64,000 nt of DNA, from positions 5,075,501 to 5,139,500 of the forward strand of contig NZ_CP060295.1 in assembly GCF_014302995.1 (NCBI RefSeq), given 5' to 3'. Positions within the stretch are counted from its first letter, which is position 1; every line of letters starts with the position of its first letter. The notes under the pieces were generated by a model, which was not told where the DNA came from, searched no databases, and saw only the letters and a list, made by a program, of their open reading frames with translations. Source of the DNA: Variovorax sp. PAMC26660 (lineage in GTDB: Bacteria; Pseudomonadota; Gammaproteobacteria; Burkholderiales; Burkholderiaceae_C). Of the stretch, positions 17,119 to 25,587 are shown piece after piece. The translations under genes and the position numbers were made by a program.

Positions 17119-18573
17119 ATGGCTGGACCTGCACTTTCTTCCGGGCCCGACTCGCCCCGGGTTGCCGAGCTCGATCGGGCGCTCGACAAGATCGGCGTCA
17201 CGCGATCGCATCACACGATCATCTTTCTGATCCTCATCGGCTGCCTGTTCGACAGCTTCGAGCAGAACGCGGTGGGCATCGTGGGGCCGATGCTGCGCGA
17301 GCAGTGGGGGCTGAGCGCTTCCGACATCGGCTTGCTGAACACCGTCACCTTTGCCTGCGCGGCCGTGGGGCGGATCATCTCGGGCTTCATCGCCGACCGC
17401 TACGGCCGGCGCGTGATGCTGTCTATCGATCTGCTGTTGTTCACCCTTGGCGCAGGCATCTGTGCGATGGCGCCCAACCTTGCGGTGATGGCGCTGGGCC
17501 GTGCGGTCGTCGGCTTCGGGCTGGGCGGCGAGATCGCGATTGCCGTCACCATGCTGGCCGAGTTCTGCTCGACCAAGTTCCGCGGCACCGCGGTCGGGCT
17601 GGTGAACGTCGGCGCCGGTGGGCTCGGCAACTTCCTTGCGCCGGGTTTCGGCCTGCTGGTGTTCTGGATGTTCCCGGGCGACAACGCATGGCGCTGGCTG
17701 TTCGCCTGCCTGATGGTGCCGGCGCTGCTCGGTGCCTTCTATCGCCGCTACATCCCCGAGACGCCGCGCTTTCTGCTGTCGCAGGGCAAGGTGAAGGAAG
17801 TCAACGCGGTGTTGTCGCGGCTGGCGTCGGGCCGCCTTTCGGCGAAGAGCGTGCCGCAGCATCAGTACATCACCGACGACGGGCTTGCTGCGCCGAATGC
17901 CCGCGTCAAGGTGCGCGTGACCGAGATATTTCGCGGTGCGCTGGCACGGCGGACTGTTCCGCTGTGCATCACGATCTGGATGACTTACGGCGCGCAGATT
18001 TCGGTGCTCACGCTGATGCCGACCATTCTTGTCACGCTGGGCTACAGCATGTCGAAGAGCCTGCTCTTCACGATGGTGATGCAGGGCGGCAGCCTGCTGG
18101 GGGCCATCGCGGCCTCGTTGCTGGGCTTTCACTTTCCGCGCAAGCGCGTGCTGACGGCCGGTGCCGTGTGCGCCTGCCTTGCGGCGCTGACCATCGGCTT
18201 CGCGGCCAAGAGCATCGTGGTGATATTGATTGCGGGCGCGGTGTTCCAGTTCTTCGTGCTGCTGCTCAACACGACCATCTGGATCTTCGCGCCCGAGCTG
18301 TACCCGACCCGGGTGCGCGCCTTCGGCACGGCCTTCATCCTTGCCACCGGCACGGCCGCAGGCGCGCTGATGCCGCTGGTGGCTGGCCGCCTCTTCGATG
18401 CCTTCGGCCTGGTCGGCGTGTTCAGCCTGGCGGCCGGCATGTACGCGGTCTTCGTGGTCAGCGTGCAGAGCGTGCCCGAGACCTACGGCCAGTCACCCGA
18501 TGCACTGCCGCTGCCGGGTGAAACCCCCGGCGATGACACGGCCCCGGCCACGAAGATCGTGCAGCCGGGTTGA
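17119..18573 (+). CDS. MFS transporter, aromatic-acid:H+ symporter-like
   Basis: A 484-residue major facilitator with about twelve hydrophobic segments. The loop 2-3 signature is present as IADRYGRRVML and a related motif recurs in the second half. Length, the N-terminal cytoplasmic stretch with a DKIGVTRSHH-type sequence before the first helix, and the DSFEQNAVGIVGP segment in helix 1 resemble the AAHS and related metabolite:H+ symporter families, which import benzoate-like or dicarboxylic acids. The substrate is unknown. It begins 93 bases after the candidate operator repeat and is followed after 20 bases by a racemase-like gene, so the two are probably one transcript. Confidence 0.88.
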   Translation: MAGPALSSGPDSPRVAELDRALDKIGVTRSHHTIIFLILIGCLFDSFEQNAVGIVGPMLREQWGLSASDIGLLNTVTFACAAVGRIISGFIADRYGRRVMLSIDLLLFTLGAGICAMAPNLAVMALGRAVVGFGLGGEIAIAVTMLAEFCSTKFRGTAVGLVNVGAGGLGNFLAPGFGLLVFWMFPGDNAWRWLFACLMVPALLGAFYRRYIPETPRFLLSQGKVKEVNAVLSRLASGRLSAKSVPQHQYITDDGLAAPNARVKVRVTEIFRGALARRTVPLCITIWMTYGAQISVLTLMPTILVTLGYSMSKSLLFTMVMQGGSLLGAIAASLLGFHFPRKRVLTAGAVCACLAALTIGFAAKSIVVILIAGAVFQFFVLLLNTTIWIFAPELYPTRVRAFGTAFILATGTAAGALMPLVAGRLFDAFGLVGVFSLAAGMYAVFVVSVQSVPETYGQSPDALPLPGETPGDDTAPATKIVQPG

Positions 18574-18593
18574 ATTTCCAGAGAGTCCCACGC

Positions 18594-19256
18594 ATGCAAG
18601 AAATCCTGCTCATCAACCCCAACTCTTCGTCGGCGACCACCGCCATGATGGTGAAGATCGCCAACAGCGAAGCACCGGCCGGCTGTCGCGTGACCGGTGT
18701 TACCGCAGCCGGCGGCCCGACCATGATCGTCAATGAACACGAGCTGGATGCGGCGGCCACGGAGGTCCTGAAGGCGTGGCGTTCCGCAGGCGGGCGATGG
18801 GATGGCGTGATCGTCAGCGCCTTCGGCGATCCGGGCATCGAGTGGCTGCGCCGTGAAGCGAGCGTGCCGGTGGTCGGCATCGCCGAAGCATCGATGCTCG
18901 TGGCCAGCGAGGGCCGTCGCCGCTTCGGCATTGCCACGGTCACGCCCGAGCTGGTGTCGCCCATCGAGGGTCGCGCGGCCGCGCTGGGACTGCGCGATCT
19001 CTACACGGGCATCCGCCTGACGCAAGGCGACCCGCGCGCGTTGGCGGCCGATCCGCAGGCGCTGGAAGAAGCGCTGGCACAGGCCGTGCAACGCTGCATC
19101 GACGAAGACGGCGCCCAGGCGGTGATCATCGGCGGCGGTCCGCTCGGGCAGGCTGCATTGGCACTCGCCTCGCGCTTCGATGTGCCGGTGATCGCGCCGA
19201 TCTCGGCCGCCATGCGACTGCTGTGTTCGCGGCTCGCAGCAACCCGAGGAGCATGA
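18594..19256 (+). CDS. aspartate/glutamate/hydantoin racemase-fold protein lacking both catalytic cysteines
   Basis: A 220-residue member of the Asp/Glu/hydantoin racemase superfamily: it opens with ILLINPNSS, the usual first strand with the substrate-binding Asn, and has the conserved FGDPG loop. In active racemases two Cys act as acid and base, one just before FGDPG and one in an LGC-AG motif in the second half. Here the first position is Ala76 (VSAFGDPG) and the second Gly181 (IIGGGPLG). The remaining cysteines (31, 168, 211) are elsewhere. The protein therefore probably does not racemise by the standard mechanism; it might be a binding protein, a lyase or an altered isomerase. It is encoded between two MFS transporters and has a close start (4 bases) to the second. 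Confidence 0.82.
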   Translation: MQEILLINPNSSSATTAMMVKIANSEAPAGCRVTGVTAAGGPTMIVNEHELDAAATEVLKAWRSAGGRWDGVIVSAFGDPGIEWLRREASVPVVGIAEASMLVASEGRRRFGIATVTPELVSPIEGRAAALGLRDLYTGIRLTQGDPRALAADPQALEEALAQAVQRCIDEDGAQAVIIGGGPLGQAALALASRFDVPVIAPISAAMRLLCSRLAATRGA

Positions 19257-19259
19257 GGA

Positions 19260-20606
19260 ATGAGCACTGTGGTCTTGCCTCCAGCGTCAGACATGTCCGT
19301 GGACACCCTCGCGGAACGCGACCTGACTTTCAGGCGCATCGTCTGGCGCCTGATTCCCTTTCTCACGCTGGTCTGGTTCCTGGCGTGGATCGACCGGGTC
19401 AACGTCGGCTTCGCGAAGCTCACGATGATGAGCGACCTGCAATGGTCCGACGCCGTCTACGGCGCGGGTGCGGGCGTGTTCTTCATCGGCTACTTTTTCT
19501 TCGAGGTGCCCAGCAACGTCCTGCTGCAGAAGTTCGGCGCCAAGAAAACCATCATGCGAATCACCATCGGTTGGGGCGTGGTGTGCGTGTTGATGGCCTT
19601 GGTGAAGACGCCGCTGCAGTTCTATGTGTTGCGCTTCCTGATGGGCGCCTTCGAGGCAGGTCTGCAGCCCGGCGTGATCCTGTACCTGACGTACTGGCTG
19701 CCGGCGCACCGGCGCGGCAAGGCGCTCGCATTCCTCCTGTCGGCCTCGGCCCTGTCGTTGATGCTCGGCAGTCCGATCGCGGCCTACCTGATGGAAACGC
19801 TGAGCGGTGCGGGCGGCTATCGCGGCTGGCAGTGGTTGTTCGTGCTCGAGGGCATTCCGTCCATCCTGGCGGGCTTCGCGGCCTACTTCATCCTGAGCGA
19901 TTCGCCGGCCAAGGCGCGCTGGCTGAGCGCGCGGCAGAAGGCGCATGTCGAAAGCGAACTGGCCGCGGAAGCGAAAGGCCTGGGCAGCCGCGAGCACAGC
20001 TTTTTCGCGTCAATGCGCAATGCCCAGTTGTGGGTGTTGACGCTCATCTTCTTTTGCATCGTCGCGGGCAATGCCACGCTGGTGTACTACGGCCCGAGCA
20101 TCGTGCGCGAGGTCGGCGTGACCGACATCAAGACGCTCGGCTGGATCATGGCCGGCATCTACGCCTGCGGCTGGGCGGGCATGATCGGCAACGGCTACCT
20201 GTCGGACCGGCGCAAGGAAGTGAAGTGGCACACGGCCATTGCGGCGGCGCTCGGCGCGCTGGGTCTGCTGCTCACGGCCTACTTTCTGGGGCAGAAAAAC
20301 ATGGTCGGCGTGATCGTGTCGCTGGCGCTGTCGTCGGCGGGCACGATGGGCTCGATTCCGATCTACTGGCAGATCCCGAGCCGCTATCTCTCGGCCACCG
20401 CGCTGGTGGTCGGGCTGGCTTTCATCAATTCGGTGGCGAACCTTGCGGGGTACTTTTCGCCGCAGTTGCTCGGCTATCTCAAGACCAGCACGGGGCAGTA
20501 CGCGCAGGGCCTGACGGTCATCGCGCTCGTGGAGTTCGTGGCGACCGTGCTGATCTTGCTGTTCGTGTCGCGCGAGAAGGCGCGCAGCCCGGCGCCTGCG
20601 CGATGA
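19260..20606 (+). CDS. MFS transporter, anion:cation symporter (ACS)-like
   Basis: A 448-residue major facilitator with twelve predicted helices. The N-terminal region RRIVWRLIPFLTLVWFLAWI followed by DRVNVGFAKL is the hallmark of the ACS family (importers of hexuronates, tartrate, phthalate and other carboxylates), and FFEVPSNVLLQKFGAKKTI in helices 2-3 fits. It starts 4 bases after the racemase-like gene. A second transporter for possibly the same substrate class in one operon is unusual: one may import and the other export or take up a related compound. Substrate unknown. Confidence 0.9.
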   Translation: MSTVVLPPASDMSVDTLAERDLTFRRIVWRLIPFLTLVWFLAWIDRVNVGFAKLTMMSDLQWSDAVYGAGAGVFFIGYFFFEVPSNVLLQKFGAKKTIMRITIGWGVVCVLMALVKTPLQFYVLRFLMGAFEAGLQPGVILYLTYWLPAHRRGKALAFLLSASALSLMLGSPIAAYLMETLSGAGGYRGWQWLFVLEGIPSILAGFAAYFILSDSPAKARWLSARQKAHVESELAAEAKGLGSREHSFFASMRNAQLWVLTLIFFCIVAGNATLVYYGPSIVREVGVTDIKTLGWIMAGIYACGWAGMIGNGYLSDRRKEVKWHTAIAAALGALGLLLTAYFLGQKNMVGVIVSLALSSAGTMGSIPIYWQIPSRYLSATALVVGLAFINSVANLAGYFSPQLLGYLKTSTGQYAQGLTVIALVEFVATVLILLFVSREKARSPAPAR

Positions 20607-20703
20607 AACGATGAACGCTTGCGTAGTGCGCGCCTCCTAGAATCCAGGCCCGCGCACGCCCGGCACAACACGGGCGAGCGCATCGTTCATCTCATTTCTC
20701 TGC

Positions 20704-21621
20704 ATGCCTTTTTTCCGACTTCGCTCCGCTTCTCCCACTTTCCTGGCTCTTCTTCTCTCCTCCACCATCGGCGCAACGGCTCCCGCCTTCGCCGCCGATG
20801 TCGTCCTGACGCTGAACACCGACCGCGTGCAGGAAGCCACCCAAGCCCCCGCCCTCGATCGCGCCGTGACCCGCTTCACCGGCATGGCGTCCGGCTCCTA
20901 CTACTGGCCCGAAGGCTTGCTGGCCGAACAACTGATCGAGGGCTTGTCCTCGCGCCATGACCGCAAGGCCCAGGCATTGCCGGGCGGCTTGCAGTTGGTG
21001 TCGTCGTACCGGCGGCCTTATGGCGGCAGCGAGCGCGCGGCCGTGTTGGTCGACAGCCGCAGCGGCGATGTGCTGGCTGCGGCACTGGTGCACCGCCAAT
21101 GCGGCAAGGACTCGTCGTCCACCGGCTGCCTGGACGATCAGCACGCGGTGCTCTCGGTTTTTCTGCGTCCCGGTTTCGATCGGGCCAAGGCGCAGCCGCT
21201 GATGGCATGGAGCCGTGAGGTACCCGAAACCCTGCAGTTCGGCGAGGGCGAGAAGATCGCGACGACCGAGTACGCCACGCTGGATGCCGCGCACACCGCC
21301 GCACGTCCCGTCGAACGGCCCACGGGCTTCTCGACCGACGTGCCGCTGTACCCGAAGTCGCAGATCTACCGCACCGCTCAGGACGCGCTGAGCGACGCCA
21401 AGGCCAGGCGCGTGCTGCGCCTGCAGACGACCGACAGCATGGAACAGGTGCTGGCCTTCTACAAGAAGCTGTCGCCACCGCTCGAGGAGATGGAGTCGAA
21501 CCTGGATGCGCGCTCCGGCTATGTCGCGGGCACCCGCAAGGGGGTGGCCTTTTCCGTCGGCGTGAAGCACGGGCGGGACATGCTGGCGATCACGAACATC
21601 GAAGTGGAGATTTCCGAATGA
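20704..21621 (+). CDS. exported protein of unknown function, first of two tandem paralogues
   Basis: A 305-residue protein with a signal peptide (MPFFRLRSASPTFLALLLSS, cleavage near AFA-ADV). It shares an extended segment with the protein encoded next: the block GSYYWPEGLLAEQLIEG and SSRHD, then an ERAAVLVD-type strand, an HRQCGK-type Cys region, and a LSVFLRPG segment, all in the same order. Two Cys (HRQCGK and STGCLDD) are conserved between the paralogues and may form a disulfide. The C-terminal 90 residues (YPKSQIYRTAQD onward) resemble small periplasmic domains in which a polypeptide binds to a cell-surface target, but I cannot name the family. Its stop overlaps the next start by 4 bases. 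Confidence 0.75.
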   Translation: MPFFRLRSASPTFLALLLSSTIGATAPAFAADVVLTLNTDRVQEATQAPALDRAVTRFTGMASGSYYWPEGLLAEQLIEGLSSRHDRKAQALPGGLQLVSSYRRPYGGSERAAVLVDSRSGDVLAAALVHRQCGKDSSSTGCLDDQHAVLSVFLRPGFDRAKAQPLMAWSREVPETLQFGEGEKIATTEYATLDAAHTAARPVERPTGFSTDVPLYPKSQIYRTAQDALSDAKARRVLRLQTTDSMEQVLAFYKKLSPPLEEMESNLDARSGYVAGTRKGVAFSVGVKHGRDMLAITNIEVEISE

Positions 21622-22631
21622 ATGCGCTGATTCCGAAAACCATCGCGTCGCTGCTGTTCGCTTGCGCCTTGGGCGCTCATGCGCAGGGCACGCAAGCTGC
21701 GGCCCCGGGCCCTGTCACGACCGAGGTGCCCGCGCCACCGCTGCGATTGAGCGAGCAGCCCCGGATACGAAGCGCCGTGGTCGCCATGGTCGGCTACGCG
21801 CGCGGCAGCTACACCGAGCCCGATGCGCTGATTGCGCAGCAGGTGCTCGAAGGCATGCGCTCCAGGCACGACATCACGCGCACCGTCTGGCCCGATGGCC
21901 GCAAGGTCATTGCTTCCGTCAACGGCGGTGACCACGGCGAAGAGCGCGCCGCGATGTTGCTCGACGCCGAAGGCCGGCTGCTGGCGCTGGGGCTGGTCAA
22001 CGGCCATTGCCGCGCGCCTGAGAGCCGCGACAAGCCCAAGGCGTGCAACCCCGCGCCGCAGACCGTGCTGTCGATCTTCCAGGCTGCTGGTGCGAAACAG
22101 GCAGATGCGGAACCGCTGATCGTGTGGGGCAAGACGCTGCCGGCATTCCTCGCAGCCATGGCCGACAGCGACGATCCGGCGAAGGCGGCGGACGCGCAGA
22201 AGATCGCGAGCGTCGAATACATCGCCGGCCAGCCGGATGTGGCGGGCTGGCGCATTGAGCAATTGCCTGCGGGCTTTCCGGCCTCGCTGCGGCCTTTGCT
22301 GCTGCAGACGGCCGAAGTGAACAGCACGGCGAGCGCCGGCAAGATCGTGTTGCCCAAGGGCCTTGCCGGCATGCCGATGCGCACGGACTACGAACGGTCC
22401 CAGCGCAACGAGCCCCAGTTACCCGATGCCGAAGTGACGCTGCGCAGCTACGCCGAACTCGACACCTTGGTCGGCACTTACCGCGAACTGGCGAAGGGCG
22501 CGAGCTTGGAAGAAGGCAGGCGCGAAACCGTGTTCAACGGCACCGATGGCGCGGGCCGCTACAGCATCCGCTTGCATGATGCGAAGGAAACCGGCGTGTT
22601 CATCACGGTGTCGAGCTGGAAGCGGAAGTAG
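21618..22631 (+). CDS. exported protein of unknown function, second of two tandem paralogues
   Basis: A 337-residue protein with a signal peptide (ALIPKTIASLLFACALGAHA, then QGTQ). It is clearly related to the preceding gene product: GSYTEPDALIAQQVLEG, SRHD, ERAAMLLD, NGHCRAP and LSIFQAAG stand in the same order as in its neighbour. The pair arose by duplication and is translationally coupled through ATGA. Divergence is considerable, so the two may form a heteromeric envelope complex. No lipobox and no membrane anchor is seen beyond the signal peptide. The 3' end overlaps the convergent nucleotidyltransferase gene by 29 bases. Confidence 0.75.
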   Translation: MNALIPKTIASLLFACALGAHAQGTQAAAPGPVTTEVPAPPLRLSEQPRIRSAVVAMVGYARGSYTEPDALIAQQVLEGMRSRHDITRTVWPDGRKVIASVNGGDHGEERAAMLLDAEGRLLALGLVNGHCRAPESRDKPKACNPAPQTVLSIFQAAGAKQADAEPLIVWGKTLPAFLAAMADSDDPAKAADAQKIASVEYIAGQPDVAGWRIEQLPAGFPASLRPLLLQTAEVNSTASAGKIVLPKGLAGMPMRTDYERSQRNEPQLPDAEVTLRSYAELDTLVGTYRELAKGASLEEGRRETVFNGTDGAGRYSIRLHDAKETGVFITVSSWKRK

Positions 22632-23205
22632 CCGTAGCCGCTTCTGGCGGCACGATCTGCAGCCACGGCCATCGTGCCTGGTAGTCGCCGGCCTTCTTGA
22701 GAAAGAGCTCACGCATCGGAAGCAGCGGGTTCATGCGCAGGATGCCTGCTTCCAGATCGTCCAGTCCGTCGGGCGCGTAGAGCGAGCCGTCGGCCAGGTC
22801 GATGCCCACGCGCGTGCATGAGATCAGGTAGCGGTCGATTCCGTCGCGCGCAGAACCGAGCCGGGGGTAGGGCGACTTGAAGCGCTGTTCGTACCAGAGG
22901 TGCACGCGCGCCTGGTTCTTGACCTCCACGCTCACGCCCAAGTCGGCCACCGCTTTCTGCACGCGCTGGATCACGGCGTCTTCGGCGTCCCACGACAGGT
23001 CCGAGTCGTCGAAATAGAAGACGTCGTAGTCTTTCACGCCCCAGCCGGGAGGCTTGTCTGAAAGGCGGTTCCACGTCGCCTGGAACAGGCAGCCGGCGGT
23101 CAGGAAGCCCTGGCGAAGCCCGAGGCCGGGCAAGCGTGAAAGCAGTGCAGCGTTGACAGGGTCTTGCATGGCTTGCTCGATCAAGCCGGTAGGTGTCAAT
23201 GGCAT
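22603..23205 (-). CDS. nucleotidyltransferase-like protein (NTP_transf_6 / DUF925 type)
   Basis: A 200-residue protein. The core VKDYDVFYFDDSDLSW with the preceding GCLFQATWNRL stretch matches the NTP_transf_6 family, distant nucleotidyltransferases of unknown target. Start is the ATG at 23205; a TTG 18 bases earlier would place the N-terminus inside the terminator hairpin of the RidA operon, so it is rejected. A Ser/Thr/Ala-rich C-terminal tail lies in the part overlapping the convergent exported-protein gene. It is separated from the RidA group by the terminator and appears to be a single gene. Confidence 0.8.
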   Translation of the reverse strand: MPLTPTGLIEQAMQDPVNAALLSRLPGLGLRQGFLTAGCLFQATWNRLSDKPPGWGVKDYDVFYFDDSDLSWDAEDAVIQRVQKAVADLGVSVEVKNQARVHLWYEQRFKSPYPRLGSARDGIDRYLISCTRVGIDLADGSLYAPDGLDDLEAGILRMNPLLPMRELFLKKAGDYQARWPWLQIVPPEAATATSASSSTP

Positions 23206-23224
23206 GTTGTCGATGCAATGCAAA

Positions 23225-23254
23225 GAGGCCTGACGACCATTGCCGTCAGGCCTC
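23225..23254 (-). terminator. Rho-independent terminator of the RidA / transglutaminase operon
   Basis: GAGGCCTGACG and CGTCAGGCCTC form a perfect 11-bp stem with an 8-base loop, 27 bases after the RidA stop on the minus strand. In the minus-strand direction the stem is followed by TTTGCATTGC, a short T-run. The stem is strong enough that termination is likely. Confidence 0.8.
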
Positions 23255-23280
23255 GAATGCGGATGTGCGAAAGAAGCGGA

Positions 23281-23739
23281 TCAGCCGACTTCGGCGATCA
23301 GTTCGATCTCGACGCAGGCGCCCATCGGGATCTGCGCCACGCCGAAGGCGCTGCGTGCATGCGCGCCCTTTTCGGGGCCGAAGACTTCGGCGAAGAACTC
23401 GCTCGCGCCGTTGGTCACCAGATGCTGTTCGGTGAAGGTGCCGACCGAGTTGACCAGGCTCATCACCTTGACGATGCGCGTGACCTTGTTCAGGTCGCCC
23501 ACGGCCGCGTGCAGCGTGCCCAGCAGGTCGATGGCGATGGCGCGTGCGGCCTGCTTGCCTTCTTCGGTGCTGATGTTGGCGCCGAGCTGGCCGGTCCAGA
23601 CCTTGCCGTCCTTCTTGGCGATGTGGCCGGACAGAAACACGAGGTTGCCGGTGCGCGCGAAAGGCACATAGGCGGCCGCGGGGGCGGAGACGGGCGGCAG
23701 GGTGATGCCGAGGCTGGAAAGTTTGTCGTAAACGCTCAT
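23281..23739 (-). CDS. RidA/YjgF-family protein
   Basis: A 152-residue RidA-superfamily protein, ending with the conserved block GAHARSAFGVAQIPMGACVEI in which the Arg that holds the carboxylate of imine/enamine substrates is present (HARSAFG). The archetype hydrolyses reactive 2-aminoacrylate-type enamines to ketoacids. Here it sits as the last gene of a group with a transglutaminase and an ATP-grasp/alpha-E protein and overlaps the transglutaminase stop by 4 bases, so it may clear a reactive intermediate of that pathway; this role is inference. It is slightly longer than classic RidA (about 130 residues), with extra residues at the N-terminus. Confidence 0.88.
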   Translation of the reverse strand: MSVYDKLSSLGITLPPVSAPAAAYVPFARTGNLVFLSGHIAKKDGKVWTGQLGANISTEEGKQAARAIAIDLLGTLHAAVGDLNKVTRIVKVMSLVNSVGTFTEQHLVTNGASEFFAEVFGPEKGAHARSAFGVAQIPMGACVEIELIAEVG

Positions 23740-24701
23740 GGAGATTCCTTGTCTTGGGATTGCGATTGTGTCCGGGTTTGGGGCAGCGCCTCGATCACTT
23801 CCCCCACTGGCTGCACGGTCACGCCGACCCGCAGCGTGTGGCGTGCGCCGCCGTGTAGTACGCCGCGCATCGGCGAGACGTCGGAGTAGTCGCGGCCGAT
23901 GGCGAGCGTGACGTAGTCTTCGCCCGGCTGGCGGCCGTTGGTGGGGTCGAAGTCGGCCCATCCGCCCACGCCACCGGGGCCGTCGCCTTCGCCGGGCAGG
24001 TACACCGACACCCAGGCGTGCGAGGCATCGGCGCCCACCAGCCGCGGCTGGCCGGGTGGTGGCTGCGTCAGCAGGTAGCCGCTCACGTAGCGCGCGGGCA
24101 GGCCCATGGTGCGAAAGCACGCGATCATGATGTGGGCGAAGTCCTGGCACACTCCCTTGCGCTGCGCCAGCGCTTCGACGGCGGGCGTGTTGATCTCGGT
24201 GCTGTCGGCGTCGTAGGCGAAGTCGCCGTACATGCGCTCGGTGAGGTCCATCGCCACGTCGAAGGTGGGGCGTCCCGGCACGAAGCTGGCGCGCGCGTAG
24301 GCCGTGAAGTCGTCGTGGCGCGGCACGTAGGGCGAGGGAAAGACGAACTCGGAGGCCGCGTCGAAGGTGGCGTCCTTGCGAAAGCGAAAGCGCTCGCGCA
24401 CGGCCTCCCAGGGCAGTTCGCGCGCGACAGCCGGCGACAGCACCGGCGTCGAGGTCTCGACCACGCTTTCGGCCGTGACCACGAGCCTGTCGTGCGTGGC
24501 TTCGAGCGCGAAGAAGGCGCGCGTGTTGCCGTACAGGTCGGGCAGCTCGCTGCGCTGCGCGGGCGGCGGATCGATCGCGAGCTTGTGGCTCACCAGCCGC
24601 TGCGAGTCCGTGGCCAGCGGCTTCAGGTGCGCGAGGTGCTGCGCCGTCTCGACCGGCGGCGCGTACTCGTAGCGGGTTTCGTGGGTGACGTGAAGCAGCA
24701 T
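23736..24701 (-). CDS. transglutaminase-like cysteine peptidase-fold protein with SQ/TQ tail
   Basis: A 321-residue protein with the bacterial transglutaminase-like N-terminal domain (MLLHVTHETRYEYA at the start) and a transglutaminase core whose triad is visible: C185 (RKGVCQDFAH), H228 (DASHAWVSVY) and D252 (WADFDPTNG). Start is the ATG at 24701, which gives the family's standard first strand. The C-terminus ends in TRTQSQSQDKESP, a Ser/Gln-rich tail also seen in two ATP-grasp proteins of this window. Such proteins occur with circularly permuted ATP-grasp and alpha-E proteins and are thought to cut or make isopeptide-type bonds in a small peptide; the product is unknown. It overlaps RidA by 4 bases. 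Confidence 0.92.
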   Translation of the reverse strand: MLLHVTHETRYEYAPPVETAQHLAHLKPLATDSQRLVSHKLAIDPPPAQRSELPDLYGNTRAFFALEATHDRLVVTAESVVETSTPVLSPAVARELPWEAVRERFRFRKDATFDAASEFVFPSPYVPRHDDFTAYARASFVPGRPTFDVAMDLTERMYGDFAYDADSTEINTPAVEALAQRKGVCQDFAHIMIACFRTMGLPARYVSGYLLTQPPPGQPRLVGADASHAWVSVYLPGEGDGPGGVGGWADFDPTNGRQPGEDYVTLAIGRDYSDVSPMRGVLHGGARHTLRVGVTVQPVGEVIEALPQTRTQSQSQDKESP

Positions 24702-24733
24702 CGCGCAGGCCGGTGGATGGGGAGGCTTTGTGT

Positions 24734-25555
24734 TTACTTCGACTCGGCGCCGAAGTGCGAAGCGTAGATCTTCGCGTAGGTGCCGTCGGCCTTGATCTCG
24801 TCCAGGCCCTTGTTGATCTTGGCCAGCAGTTCGGCGTTGCCCTTCTTGACCGCGATGCCGTAGTGCTCGACCGGGAAGCCCGCGTCGCTCACTGTCTTGA
24901 AGCCGCCCGCCGGGTTGTTGGCCAGGTAGTGCACGATCACGCCGTTGTCGGCCACCACGGCCTGCACGCCGCCGGCCTCCAACTCTTTCAGTGCGAGCGG
25001 CGTGGACTCGAAGCGCTTGATGGCGGTGCTCGACTTGCCCAGCAGCTTGCCCACGACTTCGTCGCCGGTGGTGCCGTTCTGCACGCCGACCTTCAGCGGC
25101 TTGATGTCCTCGAACTTCGCGACGGGCGAGTCGGCCTTGACGGCGATCAGTTGCTTGGCGTCGAAGTAAGGCTGCGAGAAGTCCATTGTCTGGCGGCGCT
25201 CGTCGGTGATGGTGATGGCCGACACCAGCAGGTCGCGGTCGCCCTGGTCGAGCGAATTGAAGATGCCTTCCCACGGCGTGTTGACGAACTTGACCTCGAT
25301 GCCGGCCTTTGCCGCAACGGCCTTGACCACGTCGATGTCGAAGCCCACGGCCTCGCCCTTGTCGTTCTGCGACTCGAAGGGTGTGTAGGCGGCATCGGTG
25401 CCGACCACCAGCACGCGCGCTGCGGCCGGTGGGGGCGGGGCGGACGCGGCGGCGGGTGCCGCGGGCTCCTGCTTGCCGCAGGCGGCAATGGCCAGGGCCG
25501 CGAAGAGCGCCGCGGCGGTGAGTGCGAAGCGACGGTTGATGGCGATGCCTGACAT
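24734..25555 (-). CDS. amino-acid-type ABC substrate-binding lipoprotein (no transporter genes nearby)
   Basis: A 273-residue family 3 solute-binding protein. The N-terminus is a lipoprotein signal with lipobox LAIAAC (Cys at about residue 26), followed by a short Ala/Pro linker, then the ligand-binding fold starting RVLVVGTDAAYTPFE and containing DIDVVKAVAAKAG and the DLLVSAITITDERRQ segment that contacts the amino-acid alpha groups. A strong AGGAGG ribosome-binding site precedes the ATG. No ATPase or permease gene lies in the group, so it either works with a transporter elsewhere or acts as a sensor. It lies between the transglutaminase and the ATP-grasp/alpha-E gene in the same direction, which suggests a link to the product of that pathway. 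Confidence 0.88.
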   Translation of the reverse strand: MSGIAINRRFALTAAALFAALAIAACGKQEPAAPAAASAPPPPAAARVLVVGTDAAYTPFESQNDKGEAVGFDIDVVKAVAAKAGIEVKFVNTPWEGIFNSLDQGDRDLLVSAITITDERRQTMDFSQPYFDAKQLIAVKADSPVAKFEDIKPLKVGVQNGTTGDEVVGKLLGKSSTAIKRFESTPLALKELEAGGVQAVVADNGVIVHYLANNPAGGFKTVSDAGFPVEHYGIAVKKGNAELLAKINKGLDEIKADGTYAKIYASHFGAESK

Positions 25556-25587
25556 GGAAATGCCTCCTGCGAAATATCGTTATGGAA

